Source: Hyphomicrobiales bacterium (GTDB lineage Bacteria; Pseudomonadota; Alphaproteobacteria; Rhizobiales; Rhizobiaceae). Taken from it: a stretch of 43,856 bases of DNA. The DNA lies in assembly GCA_900470965.1 (NCBI GenBank), contig UCCS01000014.1:1-43856 (forward strand), written 5' to 3'. How positions within the stretch are numbered: the first letter of the stretch is position 1; every line of letters begins with the position of its first letter. Under the pieces are notes generated by a model. That model was not told the DNA's origin and made no database searches. It worked only from the letters and a program-made list of their open reading frames with translations. Positions 17,349 through 26,539 of the stretch are shown here, piece after piece. The position numbers and the translations under genes were made by a program.

Positions 17349-18246
17349 GTTTGCGCCCTCCGCCAAATTCCAGATATGCCCAGGGAATGACGATGATCGC
17401 CACTGTCAGCAGCATCATGGTCGAAGCTGCGAAGCCCTGACCGAGATTCTGTGCCTGGAACATGTAGTCGTAGACGTATTTCGCCGGCACTTCCGACGAG
17501 ATGCCCGGACCGCCGCTGGTCTGGGCGACGACGAGGTCGTAGACCTTGACGATGCCGCTGGCGATGATGACGAGCGTGGTGATGAAGACCGGCCGCATCA
17601 TCGGAATGATGACGAAGAGATAGGTCCGCCACATGGGAATGCCATCGACGCGGGAAGCCTTCCAGATATCTTCGTCGATGCCGCGAAGCCCTGCGAGCAT
17701 CAGGCACATCACGAGGCCGGTGCCCTGCCAGAGGGCGGCGATCAGCACCCCGTAGATGACGATTTCCGACGTATAGAGCGGGTCGAAACTGAAGCTCGTC
17801 CACCCCAGTGACCGCACGACCGCCTGTACGCCGAATTCCGGGTTCAGGATCCACTGCCACACGAGACCGGTGACGATGAAGGACAGCGCAAAGGGATAGA
17901 GGAAGATCGTGCGGAACGTGTTCTCGAAACGGATCTTCTGATCCATGAGAGCCGCCAGCATAAAACCGATGACCAGACTGAAGATCAGCGACAGAATGCC
18001 GTAGATCGCCAGGTTCTCGATGGACACGACCCAGCGCGGAGCGGCCCAGAGACGCTGATATTGCTCGATGCCCACGAAGTTCAATCGCGGCAGAAGCTTG
18101 GAATTGGTGAAGGAATAAACCACCGTCCAGATCGTGCCACCGAGAAAGATGACCATGGAGGTGAGGATCATGGGAATGGAGGCAATCTTGGAATTCAGAT
18201 TGCGAAATAGTTTAAACGGTCGGCCGGCTTTCGCTTGACCTGTCAT
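17341..18246 (-). CDS. Sugar ABC transporter permease (MalF-like)
   Basis: A 301-residue membrane protein of the binding-protein-dependent transport family with six likely helices and EAA loop EDIWKASRVDGIPMWRTYLFVIIP. It heterodimerises with the MalG-like permease. ATG 18246 has AGGAGGAAG 5-8 nt upstream; the frame extends further but the added residues look non-coding. It follows the binding-protein gene by 209 bp that include a hairpin at 18406-18430. Confidence 0.93.
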   Translation of the reverse strand: MTGQAKAGRPFKLFRNLNSKIASIPMILTSMVIFLGGTIWTVVYSFTNSKLLPRLNFVGIEQYQRLWAAPRWVVSIENLAIYGILSLIFSLVIGFMLAALMDQKIRFENTFRTIFLYPFALSFIVTGLVWQWILNPEFGVQAVVRSLGWTSFSFDPLYTSEIVIYGVLIAALWQGTGLVMCLMLAGLRGIDEDIWKASRVDGIPMWRTYLFVIIPMMRPVFITTLVIIASGIVKVYDLVVAQTSGGPGISSEVPAKYVYDYMFQAQNLGQGFAASTMMLLTVAIIVIPWAYLEFGGGRKRG

Positions 18247-18405
18247 TGAGCTTCCTCCTGAAGCACAGTCGCTTCGGTGATCGCGGCTCCATCCGAAGAC
18301 GGCCACCCTTCCCGCCCCTGTCGCAACCGCCATGCGGTCTTGGCGCGATCGCAGCCGGGTGTGGCGTGCCGTCGCCGGAAGGATCAGAGATCCGGGCGGC
18401 GCGAT

Positions 18406-18430
18406 CCGGCCCTGCAACATGCAGGACCGG
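18406..18430. other. mRNA-stabilising hairpin after the binding-protein gene
   Basis: CCGG-C-CCTGC (18406-18415) pairs with GCAGG-A-CCGG (18421-18430) around a five-base loop, 25 bp after the binding-protein stop. Such intercistronic stems commonly raise binding-protein expression over that of the permeases by protecting the upstream mRNA. Confidence 0.55.
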
Positions 18431-18455
18431 ACCTGATGGGCTTGAGGACCGAGGA

Positions 18456-19691
18456 TCAGTCGGCGGCGGCGATGATGTCGGCGAAGCGCTTCTGCGCTGC
18501 GTCGGGCGTCATCGTGTTATTGGCGAAGAACTCGGCGAAGAGGTCTTCGATCTGCTTTGTCGTATCGGGCGAAACGAGCTGATCAGAGCTGGTAACGATA
18601 TTGCCCTTGGAGAGGATATCGAGACCCTTCTTCATGCAGTCGTTTGCGGCCGAGATATCGACGTCGCCGCGAACCGGCAGCGAGCCCTTCTTCAGATTGA
18701 AGGCAACCTGGGTCTTGGGGTCGAGAAGTGTGGCGGCAAGCACGTCCTGAGCCTTCGCCTTCTCGGCATCCTTCTGGAGCGGGAAGTAGAAGGCGTCACC
18801 GCTGGTCGAGATGATCTCGTTCACGCCGAGGCCCGGAAGGCAGGTATAGTCCTTGCCGGCAACCTGCTTGGCGACCTGGAATTCGCCCTGCGCCCAGTCA
18901 CCCATGATCTGGCCGCCGGCCTTGCCGGTGATGACGAGGTTGGTGGCCTGGTTCCAGTCCTGCACGTTGCTGCCCTTGGACATGCGGCGTGCATCGTCGG
19001 CAGCCTTGAAGACCTTGGCAATCTCGGGGCCGGCTGCCACTTTGGCATCCTTGTCTTTGAAGACCTTCAGGTAGTTGTCCTTGCCGCCGATGGCGATCAT
19101 CAAAACGTTGAAGGCGCCGCTTGCCTGCCAGCCCTGGCCGCCGACTGCAAGAGGAACGATCCCGGCCTTTTCCAGGGCCGGAGCGGCAGCGACGAATTCA
19201 TCCCAGTTCTTCGGAACCGAAACGCCGGCCTTCTGGAAGGCGGCATTCGACAGCCACAGCCACTGCCAGGAGTGGATGTTGACGGGGGCGCAATAGATCT
19301 TGCCGTCGATCGTGCAGGAATCGAGCAGGGTCGACGGACGGATGATATCCTTCCATTTGCCTGCGGTCGCCACATCGGTCAGATCCTTCATGAGGCCGGC
19401 CTGGACGAGTTCCTCGGCCTGACGGCCGTGGTTGAACTGGGTCGCACCCATCGGGTCACCACCGGTGATGCGGCTGATCATGATCGGGCGCGCGGTGCTA
19501 CCAGAACCGGCGATTGCGCCGTCCACCCAGTGGTTGCCAGTGGCATCGAATGCCTTTGCCAGCTCAGCCACAGCGGCGGCTTCACCACCCGAGGTCCACC
19601 AATGGGTGACTTCGAGATCGGTTGCCTTGGCGGCACCAAACGGAATGGCTACGGAAGCGGCAAGCACAGCCGCCATCATACGGATTTTCAT
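18456..19691 (-). CDS. Extracellular sugar-binding protein of the ABC importer (family 1)
   Basis: A 411-residue periplasmic protein with signal peptide MKIRMMAAVLAASVAIPFGAAKA, cleaved near residue 23. Mature sequence starts TDLEVTHWWTSGGE, the family 1 pattern, and resembles glucose/mannose-type binding proteins (NHGRQAEELVQAGLM, NIHSWQWLWLS). Four mature-region Cys residues (for example in DSCTIDGKIYC) could form disulphides. It is the first gene of the importer operon, divergent from lacI, with good SD GGAGGAG. It gives the importer its specificity; with the GH2 and GH43 enzymes it likely binds a plant-type oligosaccharide. Confidence 0.94.
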   Translation of the reverse strand: MKIRMMAAVLAASVAIPFGAAKATDLEVTHWWTSGGEAAAVAELAKAFDATGNHWVDGAIAGSGSTARPIMISRITGGDPMGATQFNHGRQAEELVQAGLMKDLTDVATAGKWKDIIRPSTLLDSCTIDGKIYCAPVNIHSWQWLWLSNAAFQKAGVSVPKNWDEFVAAAPALEKAGIVPLAVGGQGWQASGAFNVLMIAIGGKDNYLKVFKDKDAKVAAGPEIAKVFKAADDARRMSKGSNVQDWNQATNLVITGKAGGQIMGDWAQGEFQVAKQVAGKDYTCLPGLGVNEIISTSGDAFYFPLQKDAEKAKAQDVLAATLLDPKTQVAFNLKKGSLPVRGDVDISAANDCMKKGLDILSKGNIVTSSDQLVSPDTTKQIEDLFAEFFANNTMTPDAAQKRFADIIAAAD

Positions 19692-20146
19692 GAGTTCTCC
19701 TCCCTCACTGAAACGTTGCCGGAAAAACTTAGAGCAATCGATTTATCCGCGCAACCGCCCGCTCGCAAAATTTTCTGCGAAAGGCGGTATTACAGCCTAT
19801 GAGGGCAATCGCCAGTTCCGCCTTTGCTCAATAAGAAAAGCGTAAGCAAGCGATTTCGCAATTGCGGAATTACGCTAAAATAATGATTTTACTATTTAAT
19901 TTTTGATTAATCTGACAATTCCGGCCTTTCAGCATTTCGCGGGTGCAAAAAATCGCGCGCCGGACATGCGATTCAACCAGAGAGCACCACTATGCAACGT
20001 TGATCAGAAAAAAGGCTCGACATTTCTACTGTATCGTTACAGATTGTCTCGCTCAGGGAGGAGAGCTTTTTCAGCGCCGGCGTACTTACAGCGCAGCAAA
20101 AAGTCTCTATAAGGCGAAGCAAATCGCGTGAGGCGGGCCTAAAGGG
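19692..20146. promoter_or_regulatory. Control region between sugar operon and LacI regulator
   Basis: A 455-bp AT-rich gap between divergent genes with no convincing ORF. It contains several palindromes: CGCAATTGCG at 19857-19866, arms AGCGTAA/TTACGCT at 19839-19845 and 19870-19876, and TCGCA/TGCGA arms at 19763-19780. Nearer to lacI there is a CG-centred near-palindrome CTGTATCGTTACAG at 20029-20042, the form expected for a LacI-family operator, and CAACGTTG at 19995-20002. A possible leftward promoter with TTGTCA near 19913-19918 sits above the 19857 palindrome. Which site is bound is not known. Confidence 0.5.
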
Positions 20147-21187
20147 ATGGAAAACAACGGAAATTTCGGCGGAGCGGCATCCGGTTCCGTTCCGCGCGAG
20201 CGCCCGACATTGAAGACGATCGCCTTCATGACGGGCCTTGGCGTTACGACCGTATCGCGGGCACTGAAAGATGCACCGGATATTGGCGCTGAAACCAAGG
20301 AACGGGTGCGTATGGTCGCCCGCCAGCTCGGCTATCAGCCGAACCGGGCCGGTGTGCGCCTGAGAACAGGCAAGACCAACGTAATTGCCCTCGTCCTCAG
20401 CATCGATGAGGAGATCATGGGCTTTTCCAGCCAGATGGTCTTCGGCATTTCCGAAGTGCTGACCGGCACGCCCTACCACATCGTCGTCACCCCGCATTCG
20501 CACAGCAAGGACCCCATGCTGCCGGTGCGCTATATCCTCGACACAGGCTCCGCAGACGGTGTCATCATCTCGCGCGTCGAGCCTGACGATCCGCGCGTGC
20601 GCCTGCTCGCCGAAAGCGGCATGCCCTTTACCGCCCACGGCCGCACCGATGCCGGCCTCGTGCACCCCTACCACGATTTCGACAACGAGGCTTACGCCCA
20701 TCAGGCCGTGCAGAAGCTCGTCAACCGCGGCCGCAAGCGCATTGCCCTGCTGCAGCCGCCGAGCAAGCTCACCTATTACACCCATACCCGCATCGGCTTT
20801 CAGACCGGCCTGCACGATTATGGCGCCGAGGAAGTGCCGCTACGCGCCAATATCGACGCCCCGCTCGCCGAAATCCGCGACGCCGTGGAGCAGCTGATGC
20901 GCTCCCCCGGCGCACCCGATGGCATCGTCTCGTCAGCCGGCAGCGCCACCATCGCCGTCAACGCCGGCATCGAAGCCGCCGGCAAACGCCTCGGCCACGA
21001 CGTCGACCTCGTCTCCAAGCAATCCGCCCCGATCCTCAACTGGATCCGCCCCGAGATCATCACCGCCTACGAAGACGTCCGCCACGCCGGCCGCGAGATG
21101 GCCAAGCAGGTGATCGCGCGGATCGATGGCGTGGATGCGGAACTGTTGCAGAGTATCAGCAAGCCGGAATGGCCGCACGGGCGGTAG
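20147..21187 (+). CDS. LacI-family transcriptional regulator of the sugar operon
   Basis: A 346-residue regulator: N-terminal HTH (about 18-70) with [23 protein letters not shown] and hinge helix region [16 protein letters not shown], then a periplasmic-binding-protein-like effector domain (about 75-340). It is divergent from the ABC binding-protein gene, which strongly suggests that it represses that operon until a sugar is bound. ATG 20147 directly follows AAAGGG, a poor spacing; a GAGG lies further upstream. No other in-frame start fits the HTH. CG-centred palindromes upstream are candidate operators. Confidence 0.93.
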   Translation: MENNGNFGGAASGSVPRERPTLKTIAFMTGLGVTTVSRALKDAPDIGAETKERVRMVARQLGYQPNRAGVRLRTGKTNVIALVLSIDEEIMGFSSQMVFGISEVLTGTPYHIVVTPHSHSKDPMLPVRYILDTGSADGVIISRVEPDDPRVRLLAESGMPFTAHGRTDAGLVHPYHDFDNEAYAHQAVQKLVNRGRKRIALLQPPSKLTYYTHTRIGFQTGLHDYGAEEVPLRANIDAPLAEIRDAVEQLMRSPGAPDGIVSSAGSATIAVNAGIEAAGKRLGHDVDLVSKQSAPILNWIRPEIITAYEDVRHAGREMAKQVIARIDGVDAELLQSISKPEWPHGR

Positions 21188-21382
21188 CACCCGGACGATA
21201 TCCACGTGAGAAAAGTGGATCTTCAAGAGCGTCTCGTCCAGCCCTGGCAGTGAGAAATAGGCCGTCAGAGGACAACCGTCGTCTTCACGTCCATCCACAT
21301 AGCTGTGCCGGAGGTCGTAAAGCGTCATCCCCGTGCATGGATATTTGGGGTCGATCTCTATTGGAAAGTACCGTGTAACCAT
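21188..21382 (-). pseudogene. Possible gene remnant beside lacI (tentative)
   Basis: From an ATG at 21382 with GGAAG just upstream, about 65 codons read MVTRYFPIEIDPKY...LTAYFSLPGLDETLLKIHF, with protein-like composition. The frame then continues into the antisense of lacI to 20933, where it no longer looks like protein. This fits the 5' part of a gene whose remainder was lost, or a short true gene. I do not recognise the family. Confidence 0.3.
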
Positions 21383-21611
21383 TCTGCTTCCACCCTCCCG
21401 GCCAAGCGCTACTCGCTGACCGGCCTCGTGATCTTCGACTCACGACAAGCCGATGTAAACGAACTGTTTGCTTAACCGGCAACAATAGCAGCAGGAACCC
21501 TGCCCGACCCTTGCAGCAATGCCCCTCTTGATACAACGTACGCTTGCGGAATATTCCGATTTCGGCGCTCCAATAAGTTCGTCGGGCACATATTCCCTTG
21601 AGCTGGACGAC

Positions 21612-23474
21612 ATGGCGCCGATCAACGCAGGACGAAATCCATTGATGCTTTTCCTGCTGGCCGTCGCCGGTGTGAGCATCCTGATGACCGGCATATGGGT
21701 GGGAGAGCGGTTCATGCCTTCTGCTGCCTTGTCGAAGCTGGAAGTATCGGACTGGTCCTTGCGCGGTGTTGCCGACAGCAGTCAGGATGCGCAGGCCAGC
21801 GCCGCACGTCCGGATGGTCGACGGGACAAGCTACCCTTCATCCGCGCCAAACTTGTGCAGGATGCCATCAAGCAGGGTGATTTTGCCACCGCAACCAGGA
21901 TTTCAAGCGACACGCTTGCGGCAAGCCGCGCCAAGATATGGACGTTCTATCCTTTCGACGACTTCGTCAAAGCCGTTTCCGACCTAAGTGACCCATCCTT
22001 CGAACGCGACCTTTCGGCCTGGGTGGATCACGCTCCACTGGCTCCGCTTCCACGCCTTGTGCGCGCACAATATTACTACGATCTCGCATGGTATAAGCGC
22101 GGCCACAGGTTCAGCACGGAAACCGACAAGCAGTCACAGGCCGCCTTTGCTAGCATCCTGCAAAAGGGCGCCGCCGATGTCAGCCAGGTTCTGAAGCTCG
22201 ACCCGACCTCGGCCTACGGCCTGTATTTGCAGGTGAACATGCTGCGCGGTTATGGCGTGACATCGCAGTTGAGCGACGCGCTCGACCAGGCGATAGCGGT
22301 CTATCCGCACTACATGCCGCTATATCAGATCGTCTTGTCGACCCTGCAGCCCAAATGGGGTGGCGACATCGACATGATGTACGCCTTCGTCGATCGCTAT
22401 GGTGCAAACGCATCGGAAGGTTCGCCGCTGAAATTGCTGCCCCTGCAGCTGTACCGATATCTGTTCGAAACGGCAGGAACGACTTGTTACGGCAAACGGG
22501 GAGACGCCTATGTTTCCTGCTTTCAGGATTTCATGAAGCAAACCCTTCGGCCCGGCTTGGAGGCCTACGCGGCAAAGGCTCTGCAGCAGTTCGGCCAGAT
22601 GAACCAGTATGAAACCAACGCGGCTGTCGGTGACATCCTGTCCGATATGATCTCACAATCGGGCGGAGAGCCCTACTCCGGTCGCTTGCTGCAGATTGCG
22701 GCCGATAGCTATGGCGCTGATCCGCGCCTCGTGCAGTCGGGCGACGGAAATCACAATTTTCTCATCGACAAGCTTGTCGCGAGATCCTGGTACTACAAAG
22801 GCTTCTACGACAATGCCGTCACCAAATACAAGGAAGCCCTGTCGCATATAGGGGCCGCTTCATTCCCGACACCGGAAGAGAAGGACATGGCCGTCGCCGA
22901 TATCTATGAAACGCTCGCCGGGATGTATTCGAAATACCACCAGCCGTCCGAGATGGTCGATGCGGCAAAGGCGGCGCTGGCACTCGACGGCAAGGCCTAT
23001 AACCGGATCTACCTCTGCTTCGGCAACTATCAGCTCAAGCAATATGATGCCGCGCTCGACGAGTGCTCGCAGATTACCGCTGATCCCGAAAGTGGTATCG
23101 AGGCGCGCTACTGGCGCGGGCTCGTGTATCAGGCGATGAAGAACGACCAGAAGGCCATAGACGACCTGACCGAAGTTGCGAACTCGCAAGACGACAGGCG
23201 CGCGCAGGCAGCGATCGAGCTTTCAATGATCTACTTCAACCGAAAGGACAACAAAGGCGCACTCGACCTTCTCAACAGGTATCCCTACCTCTACGATACC
23301 GCCGTCACTGCCAAGGACACTGTCGCAGTAAGCTATAACAATCGCTGCTATGCCTATATGGAACTCGGCGAACTGCAGAAGGCGCTGGATGACTGCAATG
23401 CCTCGCTTGCAAACGGCAGCATCCCCGACGCTTTCAAGAAAAAGGAAGAGCTCGTCGCACGTCTTTCCCAATGA
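21612..23474 (+). CDS. Membrane-anchored TPR-repeat protein of unknown function
   Basis: A 620-residue protein with one N-terminal membrane helix (about residues 11-29, LMLFLLAVAGVSILMTGIWVG) and a large helical region after it. TPR-like repeats are clearest in the last 250 residues (for example YYKGFYDNAVTKYKEALSHIG, NYQLKQYDAALDECSQI, RGLVYQAMKNDQKAIDDLTEV, NRCYAYMELGELQKALDDCNASL). The rest of the chain has Cys pairs and no enzymatic motif that I recognise. The frame is open from 21519, but those codons have different usage and a TTGATA/AATATT-like promoter may lie there, so ATG 21612 is preferred. It is a single gene; its partners are unknown. Confidence 0.75.
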   Translation: MAPINAGRNPLMLFLLAVAGVSILMTGIWVGERFMPSAALSKLEVSDWSLRGVADSSQDAQASAARPDGRRDKLPFIRAKLVQDAIKQGDFATATRISSDTLAASRAKIWTFYPFDDFVKAVSDLSDPSFERDLSAWVDHAPLAPLPRLVRAQYYYDLAWYKRGHRFSTETDKQSQAAFASILQKGAADVSQVLKLDPTSAYGLYLQVNMLRGYGVTSQLSDALDQAIAVYPHYMPLYQIVLSTLQPKWGGDIDMMYAFVDRYGANASEGSPLKLLPLQLYRYLFETAGTTCYGKRGDAYVSCFQDFMKQTLRPGLEAYAAKALQQFGQMNQYETNAAVGDILSDMISQSGGEPYSGRLLQIAADSYGADPRLVQSGDGNHNFLIDKLVARSWYYKGFYDNAVTKYKEALSHIGAASFPTPEEKDMAVADIYETLAGMYSKYHQPSEMVDAAKAALALDGKAYNRIYLCFGNYQLKQYDAALDECSQITADPESGIEARYWRGLVYQAMKNDQKAIDDLTEVANSQDDRRAQAAIELSMIYFNRKDNKGALDLLNRYPYLYDTAVTAKDTVAVSYNNRCYAYMELGELQKALDDCNASLANGSIPDAFKKKEELVARLSQ

Positions 23475-23681
23475 GGCTCATTGGACGGTCTGTGCGCTCA
23501 GCCCCTCGAAATCGGCACGTGAATGCTTGCCATCTGCTCCCCGCGTCGACGGCTCGCAAGCGGCGATCGGGGGCGTGTCAAAGCACCGGAAAGGCAAGGT
23601 CATATGCCGGGAGCACGGAGCCCAGGAAACGGCTGGTGAACTATGCTCTCGGCACGACGAGGCTGTAGATGGCCCGTCTGT

Positions 23682-24146
23682 TTACTGCTTGGGCTTTTCG
23701 GATTCCCAATTGAGAAAGAAGCCGACATCGCCCGGCATACCGCTCGGAAAATTGACGACGACGGCTTTCAGCTTGTAGCCCAGCGGGCGCCCATATTTCT
23801 CGTAGCGCTCGTAGAATTCCTTGGCTTTTCCCTGCAGCGTTTCCGGCCAGTTATCGGCGCCGTTATTGATGGCGCGGCCGCTATCGGTGCAGTAGTCGGA
23901 CGAGAACTGATAGACCAGCGCTTCCGTCTTTCCGTCCCTCAGGGCATTATCCACCAGTCGCCGCACGATCTGGATTTCGTTTTCGGTGACATGCTTGAAC
24001 ATAAAATCATTGACGAGGTCGAAATGACTTTTCTCCTTCGCCTCCGTCGCTCGCGTCGCCTTCTGCTTCATCGCCTCCTGAAGATCGCGCAGATCCTGCG
24101 CGCTCGGCGGCATCTCGTTTGGGTCAGAGCCTTTCCTGTCCGACAT
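23682..24146 (-). CDS. Hypothetical protein, soluble, 154 residues
   Basis: An acidic N terminus (MSDRKGSDPNEMPPSAQDLRDLQEAMKQKATRATEAKEKSHFD) leads to a helical core and a C-terminal beta-rich part ending GFFLNWESEKPKQ. ATG 24146 has GGGAGA about 6-7 nt upstream; the longer frame to 24188 lacks an SD. No signal peptide, membrane helix or recognised domain. It faces the TPR gene convergently and stands alone. Confidence 0.65.
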   Translation of the reverse strand: MSDRKGSDPNEMPPSAQDLRDLQEAMKQKATRATEAKEKSHFDLVNDFMFKHVTENEIQIVRRLVDNALRDGKTEALVYQFSSDYCTDSGRAINNGADNWPETLQGKAKEFYERYEKYGRPLGYKLKAVVVNFPSGMPGDVGFFLNWESEKPKQ

Positions 24147-24470
24147 TCCGTGTCTCCCTCTCGGTTCAAAGGAACAACGCAACGCCACGCAGTTAGTCCT
24201 TCATGGAACCAGTCAAACGTCGGGAACAACAGCCGATTCTTGAGCAGTTCCCCGCCTGAACAAGAGGATTACCTGATAAGGACTATGTGCAAGCGTCTGA
24301 TGGTGAGACCAGCGCCTTATGACATTGCTGCTAAAGCCTGTACGCACTGCTAATAGTTCTAACACCTAATATTAGTGCCAATTCGAATCGGCAGCAATTA
24401 GGGCGATTGCGTACACACTTGCAGCGCGAGGTCACGGATAACACAGTGGTACCTCTCAGCCGACCAACCG
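24147..24470. other. Non-coding stretch, nothing firm identified
   Basis: 324 bp without a credible gene. It is AT-richer than its surroundings and contains the palindrome CTAATATTAG at 24367-24376 and the 8-bp palindrome ATTCGAAT shortly after. No tRNA-like cloverleaf or clear terminator was seen. It presumably holds the promoter of the hypothetical gene at 24146. Confidence 0.4.
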
Positions 24471-24869
24471 TCACTCCGCCTGATTGAAAACCGCCTCCAC
24501 ACGATACCCGTCGGGATCGATCACGAAGGCCGCAAAGTAATTCGGCCCATAATGCTGCCGAAGCCCCGGCCCGCCATTATCCACGCCGCCATTGGCAAGG
24601 GCTGCCGCATAAAAGGCGATGACCGACTGCCGGTCGGGTGCAGCAAAGGCGAGATGGAAACCGGCACCTGGCGCGCCCTGCCCCGCTTCCACCGATTTGA
24701 GCGCCAGCTTGTCGCCACCACCGGGCACGCCATAACCGACAGCCTGCCCGACCTCGCCGGGACGCAGGTCCTCCCAGACCCTGATATAGCCGAGCGCGCC
24801 GAGCGCAGCATCGTAAAACCGCGCGGCTCTCTCGATATTGCCAACTCCGAAGGATGCATGGTGAAGCAT
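24471..24869 (-). CDS. VOC-family (glyoxalase/dioxygenase fold) protein
   Basis: A 132-residue protein starting MLHHASFGVGNIERAARFYDAAL, with the two beta-alpha-beta-beta-beta units of the VOC fold. Candidate metal ligands are H3 or H4 near the start, H in GFHLAFAAPD and E in DGYRVEAVF. Members include glyoxalases, ring-cleavage dioxygenases and antibiotic-binding proteins; the substrate is unknown. ATG 24869 has GGGAGG about 7 nt upstream. It is 84 bp after the 6-phosphogluconate dehydrogenase gene, with a terminator between. Confidence 0.87.
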   Translation of the reverse strand: MLHHASFGVGNIERAARFYDAALGALGYIRVWEDLRPGEVGQAVGYGVPGGGDKLALKSVEAGQGAPGAGFHLAFAAPDRQSVIAFYAAALANGGVDNGGPGLRQHYGPNYFAAFVIDPDGYRVEAVFNQAE

Positions 24870-24905
24870 GTCGAAAACCTCCCGTCCGCCATCGGCCTTA
24901 TAGCA

Positions 24906-24933
24906 AAAAGCCCGGCGCAATGGCCGGGCTTTT
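24906..24933. terminator. Intrinsic terminator after gnd
   Basis: Perfect 11-bp arms AAAAGCCCGGC (24906-24916) and GCCGGGCTTTT (24923-24933) around six bases, with a T run on the reverse strand. It follows the gnd stop by about 20 bp and separates it from the VOC gene. Confidence 0.88.
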
Positions 24934-24953
24934 CAACTCTATTCTCGCCGATC

Positions 24954-26384
24954 TTAGAAGGTCGATGCACCGCTGCCCCAGGGGCCATGGTGGAAGTCCT
25001 TGCCGTCGAGGCGGTCGAAGCCGTGGGCGCCGAAGAAGTCGCGCTGCGCCTGGATCAGGTTGGCAGTGCCGCGGCCCTGGCGATAGGCATCGAAATAGCT
25101 GAGCGCCGAGGTCAGCGCCGGAACCGGCAGGCCGGCGGCAAGGGCTGCGGTCACGACGCGGCGCAGTGCCGGGATCGATTCCTTGACCATGGCCGAGAAA
25201 GCCGGCGTGACGATGAGGTTTGCAGCATCAGGCGCATCGGTGAAGGCCTTGGTGATCTCGTCGAGGAACTGCGAGCGGATGATGCAGCCGGCGCGCCAGA
25301 TACGGGCGATCGTCGGCATCGGCAGCGACCAGTTGAACTCCTTGGAGGCTTCCGCCATGACGGCAAAGCCCTGCGCATAAGCGCCGATCTTGCCGGCAAA
25401 CAGCGCCAGTTCCAGATCCTTGTTGAACTCAGGGCCGTAGGCGATCGGGAAGGCCGCACCGAGATCACCGAAGATCTTTTCGGCAGCGACGCGCTGTTCC
25501 TTCATCGACGACAGGCTGCGGGCAGCGACGGCGGCTTCGATGCCGGTTGCCGGAATGCCCATGTTCTGCGCTTCGATCGCCGACCACTTGCCGGTGCCCT
25601 TCTGGCCGGCCTTGTCGAGGATCATGTCGACCATCGGCGTCTTGGAGATCGGGTCGGTGGCAGCCAGAACCTTCTCGGAGATTTCGATCAGGTAGGAGTT
25701 CAGGCGGCCCTTGTTCCACTCGCCGAAAATGCTGGAGATTTCCGCAGCGCTCTTGCCGAGGCCGTCGCGCAGGATGCCGTAGATTTCGGCGATCATCTGC
25801 ATGTCGGCATATTCGATGCCGTTATGGATCGTCTTAACGAAATGGCCGGCGCCGTCATTGCCGAGCCAGGCGACGCAGGGGTCGCCATCATACTTGGCGG
25901 CAATCGAGGTCAGAACCTTCTCGACGCGCTTCCACGAATCTTCCGTGCCGCCGACCATGATCGACGGGCCGTGGCGGGCACCTTCCTCACCGCCCGAAAC
26001 GCCCATGCCGATGAAGGTCAGGCCAGTATCCTTGAGGCGATCGAAGCGGGCGACCGTGTCGCGGAAGTTGGCGTTGCCGGCATCGATCATGATGTCGTTC
26101 TTCTGCAGATGCGGGCGCAGGGCCTCCATCTGCTGATCCACGGCATCGCCTGCCTTGATCATGATGATGATCGGACGCGGCGGGCGGATCGCCTCGACGA
26201 ACTCCTCGATCGTCTTGCAGGGAATGATCTGCTTCTTCAGATCGCCGGCGCTCTCGTAGAATTCATCCGTTTTTTCAGGCGTGCGGTTGAAAACCGCGAT
26301 CTTGTTGCCCTTTTCCGCAATGTTGAGAGCCAGGTTGGAACCCATGACGGCGAGGCCGATCAGTCCGATTTCTGCCTTTTCCAC
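24954..26384 (-). CDS. gnd: 6-phosphogluconate dehydrogenase, decarboxylating (NADP)
   Basis: A 476-residue enzyme of the oxidative pentose phosphate pathway, converting 6-phosphogluconate to ribulose 5-phosphate, CO2 and NADPH. It shows the NADP motif GLIGLAVMGSNLALNIA, the substrate signature GVSGGEEGARHGPSIM, the catalytic GNDGAGHFVKTIHNGIEY segment (Lys and Glu), and the C-terminal RAGCIIRSQFL domain. Length matches the long homodimeric type. GTG 26384 was chosen: GGAGG lies 6 nt upstream; the longer frame contains no homologous residues. It is monocistronic, divergent from the AraC gene. Confidence 0.96.
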   Translation of the reverse strand: MEKAEIGLIGLAVMGSNLALNIAEKGNKIAVFNRTPEKTDEFYESAGDLKKQIIPCKTIEEFVEAIRPPRPIIIMIKAGDAVDQQMEALRPHLQKNDIMIDAGNANFRDTVARFDRLKDTGLTFIGMGVSGGEEGARHGPSIMVGGTEDSWKRVEKVLTSIAAKYDGDPCVAWLGNDGAGHFVKTIHNGIEYADMQMIAEIYGILRDGLGKSAAEISSIFGEWNKGRLNSYLIEISEKVLAATDPISKTPMVDMILDKAGQKGTGKWSAIEAQNMGIPATGIEAAVAARSLSSMKEQRVAAEKIFGDLGAAFPIAYGPEFNKDLELALFAGKIGAYAQGFAVMAEASKEFNWSLPMPTIARIWRAGCIIRSQFLDEITKAFTDAPDAANLIVTPAFSAMVKESIPALRRVVTAALAAGLPVPALTSALSYFDAYRQGRGTANLIQAQRDFFGAHGFDRLDGKDFHHGPWGSGASTF

Positions 26385-26539
26385 GACAAACCTCCGATGA
26401 GTGAAATGGTGCGATGTTGTGGCACTCTCTCGGCCAAACGGCAAGGTCGAAGACCGCGATTCGGGTCGAAAAAAGGCTGTCGGAACAGGCTTTTCGAATG
26501 GCCAGGGGAGCACCATATGCATGTGTTTGGGAGGCCGGA

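Noticed and set aside
24355..24400. Palindromes CTAATATTAG and ATTCGAAT as a possible operator pair
   Set aside because: Short and in an AT-rich stretch, so chance is likely; no start codon is near on either side in a suitable position.
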